A stretch of 60,035 nucleotides of DNA from an uncultured Eubacteriales bacterium (GTDB taxonomy: Bacteria; Bacillota; Clostridia; Christensenellales; Aristaeellaceae): NCBI GenBank assembly GCA_900320085.1, contig ONRC01000028.1, positions 1 to 60,035 on the forward strand. Direction: 5' to 3'. Position numbers and translations under genes: made by a program. Under the pieces are notes generated by a model. The model saw only the letters and a program-made list of their open reading frames with translations. It ran no database searches and was not told where the DNA came from. Below, piece after piece: positions 24,765 to 32,765 of the stretch. The stretch's first letter is position 1. Each line of letters starts with the position of its first letter.

Positions 24765-25235
24765 TTACTGCTCCTTTTCATTTTCATCAATATCATCCAG
24801 CTTTTTACGTCTTTTGTTATAGGTAGTTCGATAAACCTCCAAGATAACAAAGCAGCCAATATAGGCAGCTATGGCGAACGCTGCGGCAAGCAGCATGGAG
24901 TTTGTTTCCAGTTGATTGTTTTGAATCATTTTGAATGCATTGATCGTTGCGATGATTACAGCGGGAATGATACTTATAACGGCATTCCCTTTTCGGGAAG
25001 CTTCGGACGTTCTTGTCCAAAGGCCGTTTTTCAGGGTGGTTACTGAGAGATAAACGCTTGCAATCAAAAACACAATGATTTCTCCAAGAACCTGTTTGAT
25101 TGTTCCTCCCATCATAAGCTGAATGACAATCGAAGCAAGCAACGCCCAAAACACAATCCAGTAACCATACTCTTCCAGCCTCATTAGTTTTTGATCCTGC
25201 ATTTCATCAAGACGATGATTGTGTCCTTTCTTCAT
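24765..25235 (-). CDS. Small membrane protein (DUF6773-like)
   Basis: 156 aa starting at 25235, where GGAGGACACC gives a good ribosome site. Four hydrophobic segments are visible (about residues 25-45, 50-70, 85-105, 115-135) with a charged C-terminal tail (NKRRKKLDDIDENEKEQ). It starts inside the last codons of the HTH gene (29-bp overlap). The pairing of a short Cro/CI-type regulator with such a membrane protein is common in Clostridia and resembles DUF6773 proteins; the role is unknown. The regulator probably controls this operon. Confidence 0.78.
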   Translation of the reverse strand: MKKGHNHRLDEMQDQKLMRLEEYGYWIVFWALLASIVIQLMMGGTIKQVLGEIIVFLIASVYLSVTTLKNGLWTRTSEASRKGNAVISIIPAVIIATINAFKMIQNNQLETNSMLLAAAFAIAAYIGCFVILEVYRTTYNKRRKKLDDIDENEKEQ

Positions 25236-25440
25236 CCAAGGTGTCCTCCTCCCCAAACAATTCGTCCAGGCTTTTTCCGAGTACCCTGCAAATCGCTCGG
25301 CAAAGCCGGATTGTCGGATTGTATTCCCCTTGCTCGATCGCGTTCATCGTCTGCCGGGAAATACCAACTGCCTCAGCAAGCGCTTTCTGCGTCATATCTT
25401 TTTCAGCCCTTGCCGCCTTGATTTTGAGGTTCCGTGCGAT
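25207..25440 (-). CDS. Short HTH (Xre/Cro-CI) transcriptional regulator, unusual start
   Basis: DNA-binding regulator of about 77 aa. The HTH is clear: KIKAARAEKDMTQKALAEAVGISRQTMNAIEQGEYNP, then ICRVLGKSLDELFG. The start codon is uncertain. A perfect AAGGAGGTGA lies at 25446-25455; 8 bases beyond AAGGAGG is an ATC codon (25438-25440), while the only standard start, GTG at 25447-25449, overlaps the ribosome site itself. Length from ATC fits the family exactly. The promoter leaves only about 5 bases before the ribosome site. First gene of an operon with the small membrane protein. Confidence 0.8.
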   Translation of the reverse strand: MARNLKIKAARAEKDMTQKALAEAVGISRQTMNAIEQGEYNPTIRLCRAICRVLGKSLDELFGEEDTLDEERTQSSS

Positions 25441-25465
25441 CTGACTCACCTCCTTGATGGCATAA

Positions 25466-25494
25466 AGTGTATCATATAGTTTTCTAAATGTCAA
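25466..25494 (-). promoter_or_regulatory. Promoter of the HTH/membrane-protein operon
   Basis: Minus strand TTGACA (25489-25494), 17-bp spacer, TACACT (25466-25471). The transcript start would be almost at the ribosome binding site. Confidence 0.78.
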
Positions 25495-25561
25495 GTATAT
25501 TTTACATATATTATTATTTATACGACATTTCCGTGCTGACAAAATTAATTTGATTTAGGTA

Positions 25562-25590
25562 TTGACTTTAATGCTTTTATGCGTTACACT
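25562..25590 (+). promoter_or_regulatory. Promoter of the SSS symporter gene
   Basis: TTGACT (25562-25567), 17-bp spacer, TACACT (25585-25590). Divergent from, and with the same -10 as, the HTH operon promoter 70 bp away, so the two could share regulation. Confidence 0.75.
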
Positions 25591-25606
25591 TTAAAGCAAT
25601 AAAGAA

Positions 25607-25643
25607 AACGTTCGGAATGTCATCTTCCCTGCATCCGAACGTT
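25607..25643 (+). promoter_or_regulatory. Inverted repeat in the leader of the SSS symporter gene
   Basis: AACGTTCGGA (25607-25616) and TCCGAACGTT (25634-25643), a perfect 10-bp palindrome with a 17-base spacer, lying between the predicted start site and the ribosome site at 25647-25655. It could fold as an RNA hairpin or act as a regulator binding site. Confidence 0.6.
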
Positions 25644-25661
25644 CAGAAAGGATGGGAACGT

Positions 25662-27218
25662 ATGCTGATCAAAGCAATTCTGCTGATCGTATTTTTCGGA
25701 GTGATGGTAGGCATCGGGTTATATTGCCGGAAAAACGCCACCAATGTGGACGGGTTTGTGCTGGGCGGCCGGAACGTCGGCCCCTGGCTGACGGCTTTTG
25801 CCTACGGCACATCTTATTTTTCCGCTGTTATATTCGTGGGTTATGCCGGGCAGTTCGGTTGGAAGTACGGCATCGCCGCCACCTGGGTGGGCATCGGCAA
25901 CGCGCTGATCGGGTCGCTGATGGCTTGGGGCGTGTTGGGCCGCCGCACCCGCATCATGACCCAGCATTTGCAGAGCGCCACCATGCCGGAGTTTTTCGGC
26001 AAGCGCTTCGGCAGCAAGAGCCTCAAGATTGCCGCTTCCGCTATCATCTTTATTTTCCTGATCCCCTATACCGCCAGCCTGTATAACGGCCTGAGCCGCT
26101 TGTTCGGCATGGCGTTCAACATCGACTATTCTGTTTGCGTGATCGTGATGGCCGTTCTGACCGGTATCTACGTCATCGCGGGCGGCTACATGGCCACTGC
26201 TATCAACGACTTTATTCAGGGCATTATCATGGTATTCGGCATCGTGGCGGTCATCGCGGCAGTGTTGAACAGCAAGGGCGGCTTCCTGGCCTCGCTGGAC
26301 GGGCTGGCCCAGGTGACGGATGAAACGGTGTCGGCCTCCCCCGGCGTGTTCAATTCCTTCTTTGGCCCCGACCCGCTGAATCTGCTGGGCGTGGTCATCC
26401 TGACCTCCCTGGGCACCTGGGGCCTGCCGCAGATGGTGCAGAAGTTTTACGCTATCAAGAGTGAAGGTGCCATCAATAAGGGCATGATCATTTCCACTGT
26501 GTTCGCCTTCATCGTGGCGGGCGGCTGTTACTTCCTGGGCGGCTTTGGTCGGCTGTTCTCCGAAACCATCGGCGTCACTGAAGCGGGCACGCCGGTGGGC
26601 GGCTTTGACGCGGTGGTGCCTGGGATGCTGTCCGGGCTGCCGGACCTCCTGATCGCCGTCGTGGTCATTCTGGTGCTGTCCGCCTCCATGAGCACGCTGT
26701 CCTCCCTGGTGCTGGCCTCCTCCTCCACGCTGACGCTGGACTTCCTGAAAGGCAACATTGTCAAAGACATGGACGATAAGAAGCAGGTCAAATGGATGCG
26801 TGGCCTGATCGTGGTGTTCATCGCCATTTCAGTGGTCATTGCCATCATCCAGTATACCTCCAACGTCACCTTCATCGCCCAACTCATGGGCGTCAGCTGG
26901 GGCGCGCTGGCGGGCGCGTTCCTGGCCCCCTTCCTCTATGGCCTCTACTGGAAGCGCACCACGAAGATTGCCTGCTGGGTCAGCTTCGTATTCTCCACGG
27001 TGGTGATGATCGCCAACATGCTGGTACGGCCCAGCTTCCCGCTCCTTCTCCAATCCCCCATCAACGCGGGCGCGTTCTGTATGCTGGCCGGGCTGATCAT
27101 CGTGCCGGTGGTCAGCTTCATCACCAAAGCGCCTGACAGGAACCTGGTGGACGACGCATTCTCCTGCTACAACGTGAAGGTCACCGTGCGCCAGACCGAA
27201 GCGCTGGGCGACGAATAA
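25662..27218 (+). CDS. Sodium:solute symporter (SSS family)
   Basis: Integral membrane Na+-coupled transporter of 518 aa with about 13 hydrophobic helices. The first part carries VDGFVLGGRNVGPWLTAFAYGTSYFSAVIFVG, the conserved N-terminal helix-1/2 region, and ATAINDFIQGIIMVFG matches the SSS signature. Late helices include LSASMSTLSSLVLASSSTL, the Na+-site region. The solute cannot be assigned from motifs; PutP-, PanF- and sialate-type relatives all fit. The ATG at 25662 has GAAAGGATGGG upstream; an in-frame ATG at 25617 lies within the leader palindrome and is rejected. The LysR gene next door converges on it. Confidence 0.9.
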   Translation: MLIKAILLIVFFGVMVGIGLYCRKNATNVDGFVLGGRNVGPWLTAFAYGTSYFSAVIFVGYAGQFGWKYGIAATWVGIGNALIGSLMAWGVLGRRTRIMTQHLQSATMPEFFGKRFGSKSLKIAASAIIFIFLIPYTASLYNGLSRLFGMAFNIDYSVCVIVMAVLTGIYVIAGGYMATAINDFIQGIIMVFGIVAVIAAVLNSKGGFLASLDGLAQVTDETVSASPGVFNSFFGPDPLNLLGVVILTSLGTWGLPQMVQKFYAIKSEGAINKGMIISTVFAFIVAGGCYFLGGFGRLFSETIGVTEAGTPVGGFDAVVPGMLSGLPDLLIAVVVILVLSASMSTLSSLVLASSSTLTLDFLKGNIVKDMDDKKQVKWMRGLIVVFIAISVVIAIIQYTSNVTFIAQLMGVSWGALAGAFLAPFLYGLYWKRTTKIACWVSFVFSTVVMIANMLVRPSFPLLLQSPINAGAFCMLAGLIIVPVVSFITKAPDRNLVDDAFSCYNVKVTVRQTEALGDE

Positions 27219-27231
27219 TGTATATCAATGA

Positions 27232-27264
27232 AGAAGCCGCTCCTGGACTGGAGCGGCTTCTTTC
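27232..27264. terminator. Bidirectional terminator between the SSS and LysR genes
   Basis: Perfect 12-bp stem (27232-27243 with 27250-27261) and six-base loop, with A/T-rich flanks on both sides. Confidence 0.85.
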
Positions 27265-27266
27265 AG

Positions 27267-28166
27267 TTATGTATATTGCTTCGCGGTTTCCCGGTAGAGC
27301 TTGGTGATTGCCTGCAGGGTTTCGGTGTGTGGGAAATCTTTGTGGTAAAGAATGTTGATTTGCCGCACCATGCTCAGGTTCTCGATGGGCAGCGCGGTGA
27401 TTTTTCCTTTGCGCAGCTCGTCCATGCAGGCGCTGTGGGCCAGGATGGAAATGCCCATGTTCTTGCGGATCAGGTCTTTGATCGTGGCGATGTTGTCCAC
27501 CTCCAGGGCCACGTTGAATTCATCGATGGACATGCCGATGCTTTCCAGATGCGACACAAACAGGTTCTGCGTTCCTGAACCTGGTAGACGCAGGATCATT
27601 TTTTCTTTCCGAATGTCGGACAGCGTCACCATGCTTTTCTTTGCCAGTGGGCTTTCGTTGCAGACGACGCAGACCAGGTAGTCCGTGTCCAGCAGCAGAC
27701 CGTTCATTTCGCCTTCCGGCGGTTTCCCCTCCACGATCGCAAGATCCAGCTCGTACTGGTCCAGCAAGTCATAGAGGTTTTTGATCGTATCGGTGATGAT
27801 GGTCAGCCGCACGCCCGCGCTGGACGTGCTGTATTTCGCCAGCACCTCCGCCACCAGACTGCTTTCCGCGGTATGGGTAATACCTACGCGGATGGAGGTC
27901 ATCTGCCGCTGGGCGTCCGCCAGAGAGCGCAGCATCTTTTCGTGCATCCCCTTGATGCGCCGGGCGTAGCTTGCCACGATCTCCCCTTCCGTGGTCAGCT
28001 TCAGATCTCCCCGGCTGCGGTAAAACAGCCGCACGCCCAGCTCGGATTCCAGGCCGCGGATATGGTGGCTGATGGCGGGCTGAGTCAGGGAAAGGGCTTC
28101 GGCGGCTTTGGTAAAGCTGTTTTTTTCGCAGATCATCAGCAGGCTTTCCATACGCGGGTCCAGCAT
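27267..28166 (-). CDS. LysR-family transcriptional regulator
   Basis: 299-aa regulator. The N-terminal winged HTH is plain: MESLLMICEKNSFTKAAEALSLTQPAISHHIRGLESELGVRLFYR, followed by the linker helix and a periplasmic-binding-like effector domain (about residues 90-295; VRVGITHTAESSL, LPGSGTQNLF). The closest look is CysL/YeiE/CbbR-type. ATG 28166 lies behind GGAGGTGA. A 13-codon upstream ORF ends five bases before this start, its stop overlapping the ribosome site. The target genes are unknown; the convergent SSS symporter is a candidate by neighbourhood only. Confidence 0.9.
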   Translation of the reverse strand: MLDPRMESLLMICEKNSFTKAAEALSLTQPAISHHIRGLESELGVRLFYRSRGDLKLTTEGEIVASYARRIKGMHEKMLRSLADAQRQMTSIRVGITHTAESSLVAEVLAKYSTSSAGVRLTIITDTIKNLYDLLDQYELDLAIVEGKPPEGEMNGLLLDTDYLVCVVCNESPLAKKSMVTLSDIRKEKMILRLPGSGTQNLFVSHLESIGMSIDEFNVALEVDNIATIKDLIRKNMGISILAHSACMDELRKGKITALPIENLSMVRQINILYHKDFPHTETLQAITKLYRETAKQYT

Positions 28167-28171
28167 GGTTT

Positions 28172-28213
28172 TCACCTCCAGGGACAGCAGGGAGTGAGCA
28201 CAGCGGTATTCAT
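28172..28213 (-). CDS. Candidate leader peptide upstream of the LysR gene (13 aa)
   Basis: ATG at 28213 with GGAGAG six bases upstream encodes MNTAVLTPCCPWR and stops with a TGA that overlaps the GGAGGTGA ribosome site of the LysR gene. It lies wholly within the LysR leader, downstream of its promoter. The tandem TGC-TGT cysteine codons followed by Pro-Trp-Arg suggest translation-coupled control. Short ORFs occur by chance; the good ribosome site and the stop placement are what make this one stand out. Confidence 0.5.
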   Translation of the reverse strand: MNTAVLTPCCPWR

Positions 28214-28229
28214 GATTCTCTCCAATTAA

Positions 28230-28259
28230 ATTATACCACAGCTTAAGCGGGCTTGGCAA
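28230..28259 (-). promoter_or_regulatory. Promoter of the LysR gene
   Basis: Minus strand TTGCCA (28254-28259), 18-bp spacer, perfect TATAAT (28230-28235). Confidence 0.7.
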
Positions 28260-28283
28260 TGAAGAATCTGTTTGGTTTATTTG

Positions 28284-28994
28284 TTATTCGTTCAACTGCT
28301 CAAAGATTTCATTCATATCACCGCGAAGCACCAGCGTGGCTTTTTCATCGGCGGGAGTCGGCTCCCGGTTGATGATCACCAAATTCTTTCCGCTGAAATA
28401 ATTCAGGAAGGATGCCGCCGGTTCCACGGACAGCGACGTGCCCGCCACGATCAACGTATCCGCATTGGAGATTTCCCGGCACGCACCGATGGTGACATAC
28501 TTATCCAGACCTTCGCCGTACAGCACAACCGAAGGCTTGATGACGCCGCCGCAATGGCGGCAGCGCGGGATACCATCCGAATTCAGAATCGCTTCCAAAG
28601 GAAAGAAAGCGTTGCATTCCATACAATAGTTTTCGTGAACGCTTCCATGGATTTCGTATACCCGTTTGTTTCCCGCCGCCTTGTGCAGGCCGTCGATGTT
28701 CTGGGTCACGATGCCGCGCAGCTTGTCCTTCTGTTCCAGTTTGTACAGATACCGATGTACCGCGTTGGGCCGGGCGTCCGGATAGATCATATATTTTCTG
28801 TAAAAGTCAAAGAATACGTCCGGATGAAGATAAAAGAAGGATTTGCTCAGAATCATTTCCGGGGTCAACCCATCGTATTCTTTGGCATACAACCCATCGG
28901 ACGATCGAAAATCCGGAATCCCGCTGGCAGTGGACACGCCAGCACCACCAAAGAAAACGATTCGTCTGGAGCGATCAAGGATTGATTGCAGCAT
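28284..28994 (-). CDS. cobB: Sirtuin, NAD-dependent protein deacylase
   Basis: SIR2-family enzyme, 236 aa, that removes acyl groups from lysines using NAD+. Motifs: GAGVSTASGIPDFR (residues 17-30) for NAD binding, TQNIDGLH, the catalytic His in EIHGS, a four-cysteine zinc site (CMEC ... CRHC), and GTSLSVEPA. ATG 28994 behind AAAGGAA. The gene lies downstream of lysS on the same strand but is separated from it by a hairpin. Confidence 0.93.
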   Translation of the reverse strand: MLQSILDRSRRIVFFGGAGVSTASGIPDFRSSDGLYAKEYDGLTPEMILSKSFFYLHPDVFFDFYRKYMIYPDARPNAVHRYLYKLEQKDKLRGIVTQNIDGLHKAAGNKRVYEIHGSVHENYCMECNAFFPLEAILNSDGIPRCRHCGGVIKPSVVLYGEGLDKYVTIGACREISNADTLIVAGTSLSVEPAASFLNYFSGKNLVIINREPTPADEKATLVLRGDMNEIFEQLNE

Positions 28995-29049
28995 ACTTCG
29001 GTTCCTTTCTATTAAAACAAACCGGATTTCGTTTTGCTCGATACGATAA

Positions 29050-29079
29050 CAGCCCCGCTCATTCAAGCAAGCGGGGCTG
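29050..29079 (-). terminator. Hairpin after lysS, probable terminator
   Basis: Perfect 10-bp GC-rich stem (29050-29059 with 29070-29079) 14 bp after the lysS stop. The following tract on the minus strand is only TTATCG, so termination may be partial and the sirtuin gene may be read through. Confidence 0.6.
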
Positions 29080-29092
29080 CATGATATTCTTT

Positions 29093-31015
29093 TTAATACA
29101 TCTTCGCGCCGGCGGGAATGTGATCATCCAGCATCAGCAGATGGAGCTTTTCTTCTCCGTTCTCATGGTGTACAGCGCTGATGAGCATACCGCACGATTC
29201 AATGCCCATCATGGGCCGGGGCGGCAGATTGGTGATGGCGACGCAGGTCTTGCCGATCAGCTGTTCCGGTTCATAGTACGCGTGGATACCGCTGAGAATC
29301 ACGCGGTGTTCGTCCGTTCCGTCGTCCAGGGTGAACTTGAGCAGCTTCTTGGACTTGGGCACCGCTTCGCATGCCAGCACCTTCACCGCCCGGAAATCGG
29401 ACTTGCTGAAGGTTTCAAAGTCCACGGTATCCCGGAACAGGGGCTCGATTTCCACGTTGGAAAAGTCGATCTTTTCGGGCACGGACTTTTCAGCGGGCGC
29501 AGCGGGCTTGAGCGCTTCCTTCGCAGCATTGCCCTGGTCGGTGGGCTTCATTGTCGGGAACAGCAGCACGTCCCGGATGGACTGGGCCCCGGTGATGAGC
29601 ATCACCAGCCGGTCCACGCCCACGCCCAGGCCGCCGGTGGGCGGCATGCCGATTTCCAGCGCGTTCAGGAAGTCTTCGTCCACGCCCTGTGCTTCCTCGT
29701 CGCCCTGGGCCTTCAAAGCCGCCTGGGCCTCGAAACGCTGCCGCTGGTCGATGGGGTCGTTCAGCTCGGAGAAGGCGTTGCCGTGCTCCCGGCCCAGGAT
29801 AAACACCTCGAAGCGCTCCGTATACGCGGGATTCTCGGGCATCTTCTTGGCAAGCGGGGAAATCTCCACGGGGTGACCATAGATGAACGTGGGCTGTACC
29901 AAATGCTCTTCCACGTACTCGTCGAAGAACAGGTTCAGGATATCGCCTTTCTTGTGGCGCTGCTCATAGTGAATCTTGCGCTCGTCGGCAATCGCCCGGG
30001 CTTCTTCCAGACTGTTGATCTGGTCAAAATCCACGCCGGAATACTTCTTCACGGCTTCCACCATGCTCAGCCGTTCAAAGGGCTTTTCCAGATCGATGGT
30101 CACATCGCCGTACTGCACGATGGCGGTGCCGTTGACAGCGCGGGCCACATAGCGGAACATGTCCTCGGTAATGTCCATCATGCCGTGGAAATCGGTGAAC
30201 GCCTGATACAGCTCCAGCATGGTGAATTCTGGGTTGTGCTTGGTGTCCATGCCCTCATTGCGGAACACGCGGCCGATCTCATACACCCGGTCAAAGCCGC
30301 CAACGATCAGGCGCTTCAAATGCAGCTCCAGGGCGATACGCAGGTACATGTCGATATCTAAGGTGTTGTGGTGGGTGATGAAGGGCCGGGCCGCCGCGCC
30401 GCCCGCCTGGGTATGGAGCACGGGGGTTTCTACTTCCATGAAGCCCCGGCTTTCCAGGAAGGTGCGGATGGCGGAAATGATCTGGCTGCGCTTGCGGAAG
30501 GTGTCCCGCACTTCGGGGTTCACCACCATGTCCAGATACCGCTGGCGATAGCGCAGGTCCATATCCGTCAGGCCGTGGAACTTTTCGGGCAGGGGCTTCA
30601 GGCACTTGGCCAGCAGGGTGATTTCCTCGGTATGGATGGAGATTTCCCCCGTCTTTGTCTTGAATACCTTGCCCTTGACGCACACCACGTCGCCGATGTC
30701 CATTTTCTTGAACCCGGCGTACACGTCCTCGCCCACGTCATCCCGGCGGATGTAGAACTGCATGTTCCCGTCGGTGTCCAGCAGCCTGGCGAAGGACGCT
30801 TTGCCCATGATGTTGCGGGCCATGATGCGGCCTGCCAGGGTGACGGTCTTGCCTTCATAAGCGGCATAATCATCCCGGATCTGGCTGCTCTTGGTGTCCA
30901 CGTCGGCTTTGGTGAGCAGATAAGGGTCGTGTCCGCTTTCCCGCAGGGCGGTCAGCTTGTCGCGGCGAATCTGTTCCTGTTCGGAATAGGATGGAGTGTT
31001 CTGTTCCTGCGCCAT
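29093..31015 (-). CDS. lysS: Lysyl-tRNA synthetase, class II, with appended tRNA-binding domain
   Basis: Charges tRNA-Lys. The class II core has the N-terminal OB-fold anticodon domain (about residues 55-165), motif 2 region ([24 protein letters not shown]) and motif 3 ([15 protein letters not shown]). LysRS proper ends near residue 500. A linker rich in Ala/Pro/Glu leads to a second OB fold at about 538-640 ([23 protein letters not shown] ... GMLISA), the EMAP-II/Arc1p-type tRNA-binding domain best known from the C terminus of MetRS. The 640-aa length is well above the usual 490-510. ATG 31015; 35 bp downstream of greA in one operon. Confidence 0.94.
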   Translation of the reverse strand: MAQEQNTPSYSEQEQIRRDKLTALRESGHDPYLLTKADVDTKSSQIRDDYAAYEGKTVTLAGRIMARNIMGKASFARLLDTDGNMQFYIRRDDVGEDVYAGFKKMDIGDVVCVKGKVFKTKTGEISIHTEEITLLAKCLKPLPEKFHGLTDMDLRYRQRYLDMVVNPEVRDTFRKRSQIISAIRTFLESRGFMEVETPVLHTQAGGAAARPFITHHNTLDIDMYLRIALELHLKRLIVGGFDRVYEIGRVFRNEGMDTKHNPEFTMLELYQAFTDFHGMMDITEDMFRYVARAVNGTAIVQYGDVTIDLEKPFERLSMVEAVKKYSGVDFDQINSLEEARAIADERKIHYEQRHKKGDILNLFFDEYVEEHLVQPTFIYGHPVEISPLAKKMPENPAYTERFEVFILGREHGNAFSELNDPIDQRQRFEAQAALKAQGDEEAQGVDEDFLNALEIGMPPTGGLGVGVDRLVMLITGAQSIRDVLLFPTMKPTDQGNAAKEALKPAAPAEKSVPEKIDFSNVEIEPLFRDTVDFETFSKSDFRAVKVLACEAVPKSKKLLKFTLDDGTDEHRVILSGIHAYYEPEQLIGKTCVAITNLPPRPMMGIESCGMLISAVHHENGEEKLHLLMLDDHIPAGAKMY

Positions 31016-31050
31016 CTTATAAAAACCTCACTTCGTTGGTAGAATCAAAA

Positions 31051-31539
31051 TTACAGCTTGATTTCCAGAATCTTTAACTGATACGGGCCGTCGGGCGCTT
31101 CCACGGTAACCACTTCCCCGGCCTTATGCCGCAGCATGGCTGAGCCCAGAGGAGATTCGTTGGAAATCTTGTTGTGCATGGGGTCGCTTTCGCGGGCGCC
31201 GACGAGGGTGAACTCTTCTTCCTCGTCTTCGTCCAGGTACTGCACACGCACGGTAGTGCCCACGTTGACAAAGTCGGTGGTCACATCCTGGTCGTCAATC
31301 ACGACCACGTTCCGCAGGGCGGCTTCCAGCTCGATGATGTCGGCTTCCAGCTTGGCCTGCTCGTCCTTGGCTTCGTCGTATTCGGCGTTTTCACTCAAAT
31401 CACCAAAGCCGCGGGCGATGTTCAGATGCTCGGCCACCTCGGCGCGGCGCACGGTTTTCATATACTTGAGTTTTTCTTCCATTTGCCGCAGGCCTTCCGC
31501 GGATACGACGGTTTTGTTTCCATGTTCCATTTCGCTCAT
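31051..31539 (-). CDS. greA: Transcription elongation factor GreA
   Basis: Rescues backtracked RNA polymerase by stimulating transcript cleavage. The N-terminal coiled coil (residues about 10-85) includes RGFGDLSENAEYDEAKDEQ, whose acidic tip is the catalytic part, and the C-terminal domain has PLGSAMLRHKAGEVVTVEAPDG. 162 aa, standard. The ATG at 31539 follows AAAAAGGAG; the open frame continues upstream without family sequence. greA-lysS adjacency is common in Bacillota. Confidence 0.95.
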   Translation of the reverse strand: MSEMEHGNKTVVSAEGLRQMEEKLKYMKTVRRAEVAEHLNIARGFGDLSENAEYDEAKDEQAKLEADIIELEAALRNVVVIDDQDVTTDFVNVGTTVRVQYLDEDEEEEFTLVGARESDPMHNKISNESPLGSAMLRHKAGEVVTVEAPDGPYQLKILEIKL

Positions 31540-31564
31540 GGTTCTTACTCCTTTTTCTATATAC

Positions 31565-32377
31565 TCAGGGTTCAAAGCCTTCAAAGATTTGCAGATCATA
31601 CTGATTCCGCAAACGCTGACAGGTTTCTTTTTTTTTGACCGTCCAGGCGGCCAACACCGGACGGAACAGCTTCCGCATCACGCGGAAAGAAAAATTTTTA
31701 TCCGTTTCATGGCAATAGGCTACAAAGTCAGGCCGTGAAATACAGTTCATCAGCAGGTTCGCCAGGAACCAATAGCCGATGCCTTTGCCCGGCGGGCCGC
31801 CAAGCCGCGGGTCAAAGGCCAGCTGCCCACGGATGACCTGGGGCACATGCCTGCGAAACCAACGCATCAGCCGGGGGTCAAAGGATTCCACCACCCAATC
31901 GCCGCCGGTTTCCATCAACTGCTTATATACCTTTTGCGCTAACTCCGCGTTCCGCTTTCCCGCTGTTTTCAGTTCAACAATCAGCGGCACGCGGCCATGG
32001 ACGCAATCAAGCGCTTCCTGAAAGGAAGGCACATGTTCGCTGGAATCCCCCAAGGAACACTGCCTGATCTCCCCCATCGTCATGTCGCTGATCCTGCGAT
32101 CAACGCCGCAGGTGCGCAAAAGCGATGCGTCGTGATGCACAACCAGTTCGCCATCCAACGTCAAGTGTACGTCCAATTCGATACCGTATCCTTTTTCAGC
32201 GGCGAGGGCGAACGCGGCCAGCGAGTTTTCAGGAACGCCGCTGCCGTGCAGCCCGCGGTGGGCGTAGTCATATCGGAAGAAATCGGCGGGCCATTGCTTT
32301 CTTCGAGGAAAACGCGGGGCGATCAGAAACAGATACAGCGCCAGACACAGGCTTAGCCCCATGCCCAGAACAGCCAT
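31565..32377 (-). CDS. Membrane-anchored glycerophosphodiester phosphodiesterase
   Basis: Hydrolyses glycerophosphodiesters to glycerol 3-phosphate and an alcohol. After an N-terminal transmembrane anchor come the GDPD signatures HRGLHG..VPENS (catalytic His and Glu), ELDVHLTLDGELVVHHD (metal-binding E-x-D and the second catalytic His), and VELKT. The active domain would face outward. The start is ambiguous: GGGAGG serves best for ATG 32377 (or GTG 32380); in-frame ATGs at 32386 and 32395 overlap or precede that site. First gene of a probable GDPD-greA-lysS transcript. glpK elsewhere in the window uses the same pathway. Confidence 0.9.
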   Translation of the reverse strand: MAVLGMGLSLCLALYLFLIAPRFPRRKQWPADFFRYDYAHRGLHGSGVPENSLAAFALAAEKGYGIELDVHLTLDGELVVHHDASLLRTCGVDRRISDMTMGEIRQCSLGDSSEHVPSFQEALDCVHGRVPLIVELKTAGKRNAELAQKVYKQLMETGGDWVVESFDPRLMRWFRRHVPQVIRGQLAFDPRLGGPPGKGIGYWFLANLLMNCISRPDFVAYCHETDKNFSFRVMRKLFRPVLAAWTVKKKETCQRLRNQYDLQIFEGFEP

Positions 32378-32429
32378 CACCGCCATCCCTCCCATAGAAA
32401 ACAAACGCCTTCTGCGGCGCGGACAAGTT

Positions 32430-32458
32430 ATTATACCCCAGAAAGCCCGGAAATGCAA
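32430..32458 (-). promoter_or_regulatory. Promoter of the GDPD-greA-lysS operon
   Basis: Minus strand TTGCAT (32453-32458), 17-bp spacer, perfect TATAAT (32430-32435). Confidence 0.78.
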
Positions 32459-32506
32459 CCGTTTGGGGTGACATTATTTGTCTGTTTTGAGAAAAAACTT
32501 CCGTAT

Positions 32507-32536
32507 GGAAAAGCGCGAATACCAATGCATTCGCGC
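32507..32536 (-). terminator. Terminator after the DUF896 gene
   Basis: GCGCGAAT (32529-32536 read on the minus strand) pairs with ATTCGCGC (32513-32520), then TTTTCC. Ends the minus-strand operon above the GDPD promoter. Confidence 0.72.
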
Positions 32537-32552
32537 CGGAGGCTTTTTTGAA

Positions 32553-32765
32553 TCAATTGAGGGGCGGCTTCTTTTTCAGTTTTTCGTAGGTGCCGTCCTC
32601 CCGTTCGATGTACACCTGATCGAGGGTCGTTTTCAGGTTTTCCTTGAATGCGTCGATGTATTGGCGGCGGAGGCGCTGCTGCTCCTCCAATTCGGAGGCC
32701 GTCAGGCCTACAGTCTTTTTCTTGCGGGCCAGCTCGTTGATGCGCTCGATGTCTTCTTTCTTCAT
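32553..32765 (-). CDS. DUF896 (YnzC-like) protein
   Basis: 70-aa soluble, highly charged helical protein. The opening MKKEDIERINELARKKKTVGLTASELEEQQRLRRQYI is nearly the family consensus of DUF896/UPF0291 (YnzC, YneF relatives), small proteins of Bacillota some of which belong to the SOS regulon; their function is unsettled. Its start overlaps the stop of the Lgt-like gene by 4 bp. Confidence 0.92.
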   Translation of the reverse strand: MKKEDIERINELARKKKTVGLTASELEEQQRLRRQYIDAFKENLKTTLDQVYIEREDGTYEKLKKKPPLN

